A stretch of 64,000 nucleotides of DNA from Acanthacorydalis orientalis (Eukaryota; Arthropoda; Insecta; Megaloptera; Corydalidae), in NCBI GenBank assembly GCA_034766995.1, contig CM068320.1:24729851-24793850 (forward strand). The letters are read 5' to 3'. Positions 60,391-64,000 of this stretch are shown one piece after another. The position numbers were made by a program, and so were the translations under genes. The notes beneath the pieces are model-generated. The model was not told the DNA's origin. It worked only from the letters and a program-made list of their open reading frames with translations, and did no database searches. How positions within the stretch are numbered: the first letter of the stretch is position 1; every line of letters begins with the position of its first letter.

Positions 60391-60894
60391 GTACTGCTAT
60401 AAAAACTATCATATTTTATACGATTGTATTTTGATTGTAAAATAGAAAATTTGTTTAAGAAGTAATATAATAAAATATTTGATACTTTTAAATTTTCCCT
60501 TTTATAAATGATTGTTCTTAATGATAAATTTGCACGAATCTTATGTAGAAGATAAGCCAAAGGAACTCATATTAGGAAATATATTGAAAATCATTTAAAT
60601 TAATTAAACAATATGGTTAGTTAAATAATTTTATTATTAAAAAATATAAAAAATCTCTAATAAATTTATTTTATTCATTAACAGAAACGGTATTAATAGA
60701 TTGAAAATATACAAACCAGTGTTTATTGTTTTCATTTTGTTAAAATAAAATGTGAAATATATTTGATTAGCAACATAAAAAAATACATTTTTTTTAAACT
60801 AGAGGGCTTTATTTTCTATTCGCTACACTCGTTGACCTCTAGGGTGCTCCACCCTTGCTAATTTCGCTCCTAGAGCATATAGTCGCTTAATTTC

Positions 60895-60898
<4 letters not shown>

Positions 60899-60947
<49 letters not shown>
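60899..60947. repeat. (TA)n
   Basis: Perfect tract. Confidence 0.95.
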
Positions 60948-60949
<2 letters not shown>

Positions 60950-61360
60950 GTCAGTATGTCTTTAATTATTCCTTATATTATAATCATTCTCACCTATATA
61001 TTGCATTGTAGTTGTTTGATATTATATATATATATATGATACCATGTGTATCTAACCACTATCGCAGTTACATTGCAACGTAGTTGTTTTATAAAATCGC
61101 AAAATTAATTAATTCTAAATTTGCATTTCTAATATCATAATTTTTTTTTGAAAGCTTTGGGTATCATCGTTAATAATAATTTAATATAAAATTTTTACAC
61201 GTTTTTTTATTTTTTTTACATTTTTTGAAATTTTACTGAATACTTTTTTATGTATAGATAGATATGTAATGTAAGAATATATACTGAATCTTAGCTATAA
61301 TCATTATTTTTTAATCCCAATGAAAAGTTATTAGTCTTTATGCACACACACATCGTTACA

Positions 61361-61362
<2 letters not shown>

Positions 61363-61412
<50 letters not shown>
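61363..61412. repeat. (TC)n(TA)n
   Basis: About nine TC units then sixteen TA units. Confidence 0.95.
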
Positions 61413-61415
<3 letters not shown>

Positions 61416-62497
61416 AAAATAAACATTATTATATGTTGTTATATTCGTATAAGTATTATGGAATTTATTGAACAGAGATGTAAACAGTGCGATTAAGTTA
61501 AGTGAAATTTTCAAACATAAATAATGAAACTAATAACAATTACATTAAATTAATGGACCATGCACTCGAACACGAGTTTTCAGCAACGTCTCCTTTCGTT
61601 AAGAAAATGGCGATTTCAAAAGCGTAAACAGTATCCTCGTTAAGAGTATTTTATTTGATCTTTGCGGTAAAAATAAATAGAGGATCGTTTTCTAGCACAG
61701 AAGTTCGATGCTTCGTTTTTCATTTTACTATTTGTAGACCATTGCTGATATATATTTTAATGGTTCTAATACTGTTTTTACTGTTCAAATACATTTCGTG
61801 ACTAAAACTAATAAAATATCTGTTGGTGATGGTAATCATATTTTAGACAGGTGGTAATATTTCATTACACATTAATACAATAATAATTATTTAAATTCAG
61901 TGAACTTCAATTACTAAGTGGACTATATTTTATTATTAATACTCATTCAGTTTATTAAATTCTATTCATATATATAATTGAAATGTTGTAGTACATTCTT
62001 AAATAAAAAAATTGTAGATATAAAATTGTTTTATTTTATAGTTTTCAGAATAATATGTGATTTAAATATTTTTTTTATAAGGTTTATTTAAAACATGTTC
62101 ACAGAAATGTTTGTTATCGAATGAAATGGATGATTGATATTGAAATAATTGATATCAGATTTTATTATTTACATTAAAATAAAGTAATATGATAGAATTA
62201 AATCATCGATGTTCAATTTAATAATGCAAGTGTGTCTTTATGTTTGATTATGTATTTAATTTTTATCTCTAATTAAATTTTACTAATAGTAATAAAGTAC
62301 AAACAGAGAATAATTAATTACAAAAATGCATTTTATAAAACGACATAAAATACATCAAAGTGATGTTTGATAATCAAGAATAATTAAATTCTACAGCTAA
62401 ATTATATACATTTTCTATTGTTAAATTTATCTGCAATGCAGTGATTACACATTAATGTTATTGAGTTGTTACTGGTAGTTTTATAGGATGATCATCG

Positions 62498-62716
62498 TTA
62501 ACACTAAACCTACCGATGCTTCATGTATACCTATTCCTACCACAACTGGTCAAGTGACCAGTCTTTAAAATGTTATAAATTTTACGATGTATAGCAAAAA
62601 AAAACAATTTACTATACTTTGGTCTATGACAAAACATTTTTTTCAAAATTCAAAAATTCAACAAAATTCTGACAAAAATTTTAAAAGGGTCATTTGACCC
62701 GTCGTAGTAGCTTTAA
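62498..62716. mobile_element. Possible piggyBac-type MITE (weak)
   Basis: TTAA followed by CACTAAACCTACCGATG at the left, similar to the CACTAGATTTA end at 21.1 kb. Subterminal palindromes ACTGGTCAAGTGACCAGT and GGGTCATTTGACCC resemble the GTCAA/TTGAC motifs there. The right end (CGTCGTAGTAGCT before TTAA at 62713-62716) matches the left poorly, so the boundary is uncertain. Confidence 0.4.
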
Positions 62717-63854
62717 TGATAATTATAGTGTTTTCAAAATTTGTAATGAAGGGATTTTTAGTTCAATTATAACTAGAACAGAGAATGGGAAAATAATTCC
62801 AGAAGTTAATTATAAATTACTGCAAAGGTTTAATAAGAATTTTGGTGGTTTTAGAACGGAAACGTGACATTTTATTGAAATAAATATATTTTTATGAAAT
62901 AAAGAAATTATTTTTATATACATTTTGAATCAACTTTGATTTGAATTAACATTCATCATTGCTTTATTTTCGTATTTAATTTTAAATTTACTAATATTCA
63001 CTTTTTGTATATTAAGATTTAATTCGATGTAATTATTAAAAATATACTTAGTACGTAAATTAAAGCAATTACATAAGAATCCCTAAAATTAAATGAAATT
63101 CAATGATTTGTATTAAATATACTTTTTGAATTTAATGTAAATTTTCTTGAGATCTAAATTCATTTTAAGTCCACTATATTGACCAGAAGACATTGTTAAT
63201 GAAAATATACATATCTCATAAGCTTGAATGTATGTGGCCAACAGTACAATTTGCTACAAACTTGATTACAATTGTTGATAAGATATTTATAGAGAGTGTA
63301 TTGCTAAACGATAATGAGAAAACGTTGTACAAGAGGGAAATGTGAAAGAGATTGTATCTTTTATTTGTAAAAATTAAGAAGAGCTGTAAATATACAGATA
63401 TTACTAAACATACTTGAGAAGGGATTTACTAATTAAGATCTAAAAATGGATAAAAAAAGAAATGTTTCATAAGAGTTTGTTTATACATATTTTAGACCTG
63501 TCATTATTTCTTTATTTGAACACTTTCAGAATTATTTTTTTTTACTTTTGTAATCTATTTTTATTATAACAAGATGATACATTATAAAATTTAATATAAT
63601 GATACAATAAATTTAAAGTTTACAAAAGGATGCCGATGTTGAAGAACGTTTATTTTAATTAAAAATAAATTTTATATTCATAACAAAAATGTGCTTTATT
63701 AAAATTAACGTTAGAAGCAATTTACTACGTTTGAGAATACGTTTTAAAATATTTTTTTTTAATTTATACTTTAAAATATTTTCATTTCTTAAGGCTATAA
63801 ATTTAAACTAGTCTAGATGTTCATGTGAAAATAAATAACTTGATTAATAAATTG
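62717..63854. other. No gene seen
   Basis: AT-rich DNA without recognised features up to the terminal microsatellite. Confidence 0.6.
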
Positions 63855-63901
63855 TGTATATATATAAAAATATATATATATATATATATGCAATGAATTG
63901 C

Positions 63902-63949
<48 letters not shown>

Positions 63950-63953
63950 GCAA
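63855..63953. repeat. (TA)n ending in a perfect hairpin
   Basis: 63898-63953 reads TTGCAGAT, then (TA)n, then ATCTGCAA, so the whole 56 bp is an inverted repeat with unique outer arms. Confidence 0.9.
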
Positions 63954-64000
63954 ATCATTTTTATTAAAATTATTTCAAACAAAATAAAAGATATTTATTG

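Larger units (their letters stand above)
60391..62497. other. No gene seen
   Basis: AT-rich DNA with microsatellites at 60899 and 61363. A GC-richer patch at 60815-60890 (GACCTCTAGGGTGCTCC, then CGCTCCTAGAG) has a 7-bp inverted repeat CTCTAGG/CCTAGAG and no recognised identity. Confidence 0.55.

Noticed and set aside
1..64000. Endogenous virus or toxin genes
   Set aside because: No viral structural, polymerase or toxin motif was seen; all reverse transcriptase signal is LINE-type.

Overview
The window is nuclear DNA from an animal, almost certainly an insect. It is extremely AT-rich, has introns of several kilobases, is crowded with (TA)n microsatellites, and carries many decayed transposons of insect type (mariner, piggyBac, hAT, PIF/Harbinger, pogo, LINE). 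The order is not fixed by the sequence. No bacterial operon, CRISPR array or intact virus is seen.

The only host gene that can be recognised is on the minus strand, between about 5.5 and 13.0 kb. It is a biogenic-amine GPCR of the insect tyramine receptor type 2 group (Drosophila TyrR/TyrRII, honeybee TYR2). Three coding exons are present: 12667-12970 (N-terminus, TM1, TM2), 10831-11059 (TM3, DRY, TM4) and 5553-5736 (extracellular loop 2, TM5). Their phases join to give 239 residues. The third exon lies in a short open frame and was found by splice-site and homology reading. TM6, TM7 and the C-tail were not found and should lie left of base 1, so intron 3 exceeds 5.5 kb. A 5' UTR splice acceptor and two tiny upstream ORFs precede the start codon. 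Upstream exons and the promoter were not identified.

Everything else that can be identified is mobile or repetitive. Left end (0.6-5.1 kb, probably inside intron 3): a hAT remnant, a mariner and a PIF/Harbinger element. Intron 2 holds another hAT remnant (7.4-8.0 kb). A dense cluster at 17-26.8 kb contains a LINE 3' end, a TTAA-flanked MITE, a pogo-like element with a CENP-B-type N-terminus, a decayed piggyBac, a mariner and a piggyBac deletion derivative. Further right lie three internally deleted mariners (31.6, 34.6, 52.3 kb), an 80-bp mariner MITE (41.3 kb), a 200-bp TIR MITE (43.5 kb), two related piggyBac derivatives (45.3, 54.9 kb), a second LINE 3' end (47.2 kb), a Tc1/mariner-like 3' half (48.9 kb), a third long mariner (57.9 kb), a short hAT (60.0 kb) and a possible piggyBac MITE (62.5 kb). 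All transposase genes seen are broken.

The observations most worth following are these. Three unrelated TIR elements (4.25, 43.5, 57.9 kb) sit at or near the junction of two direct copies of the flanking DNA. piggyBac derivatives of different families lost the catalytic core but kept the region coding the C-terminal cysteine-rich domain. An 80-bp mariner MITE has the architecture of human MADE1. Microsatellites lie within about 50 bp of three of the receptor's splice sites. I found no convincing new multi-gene system.
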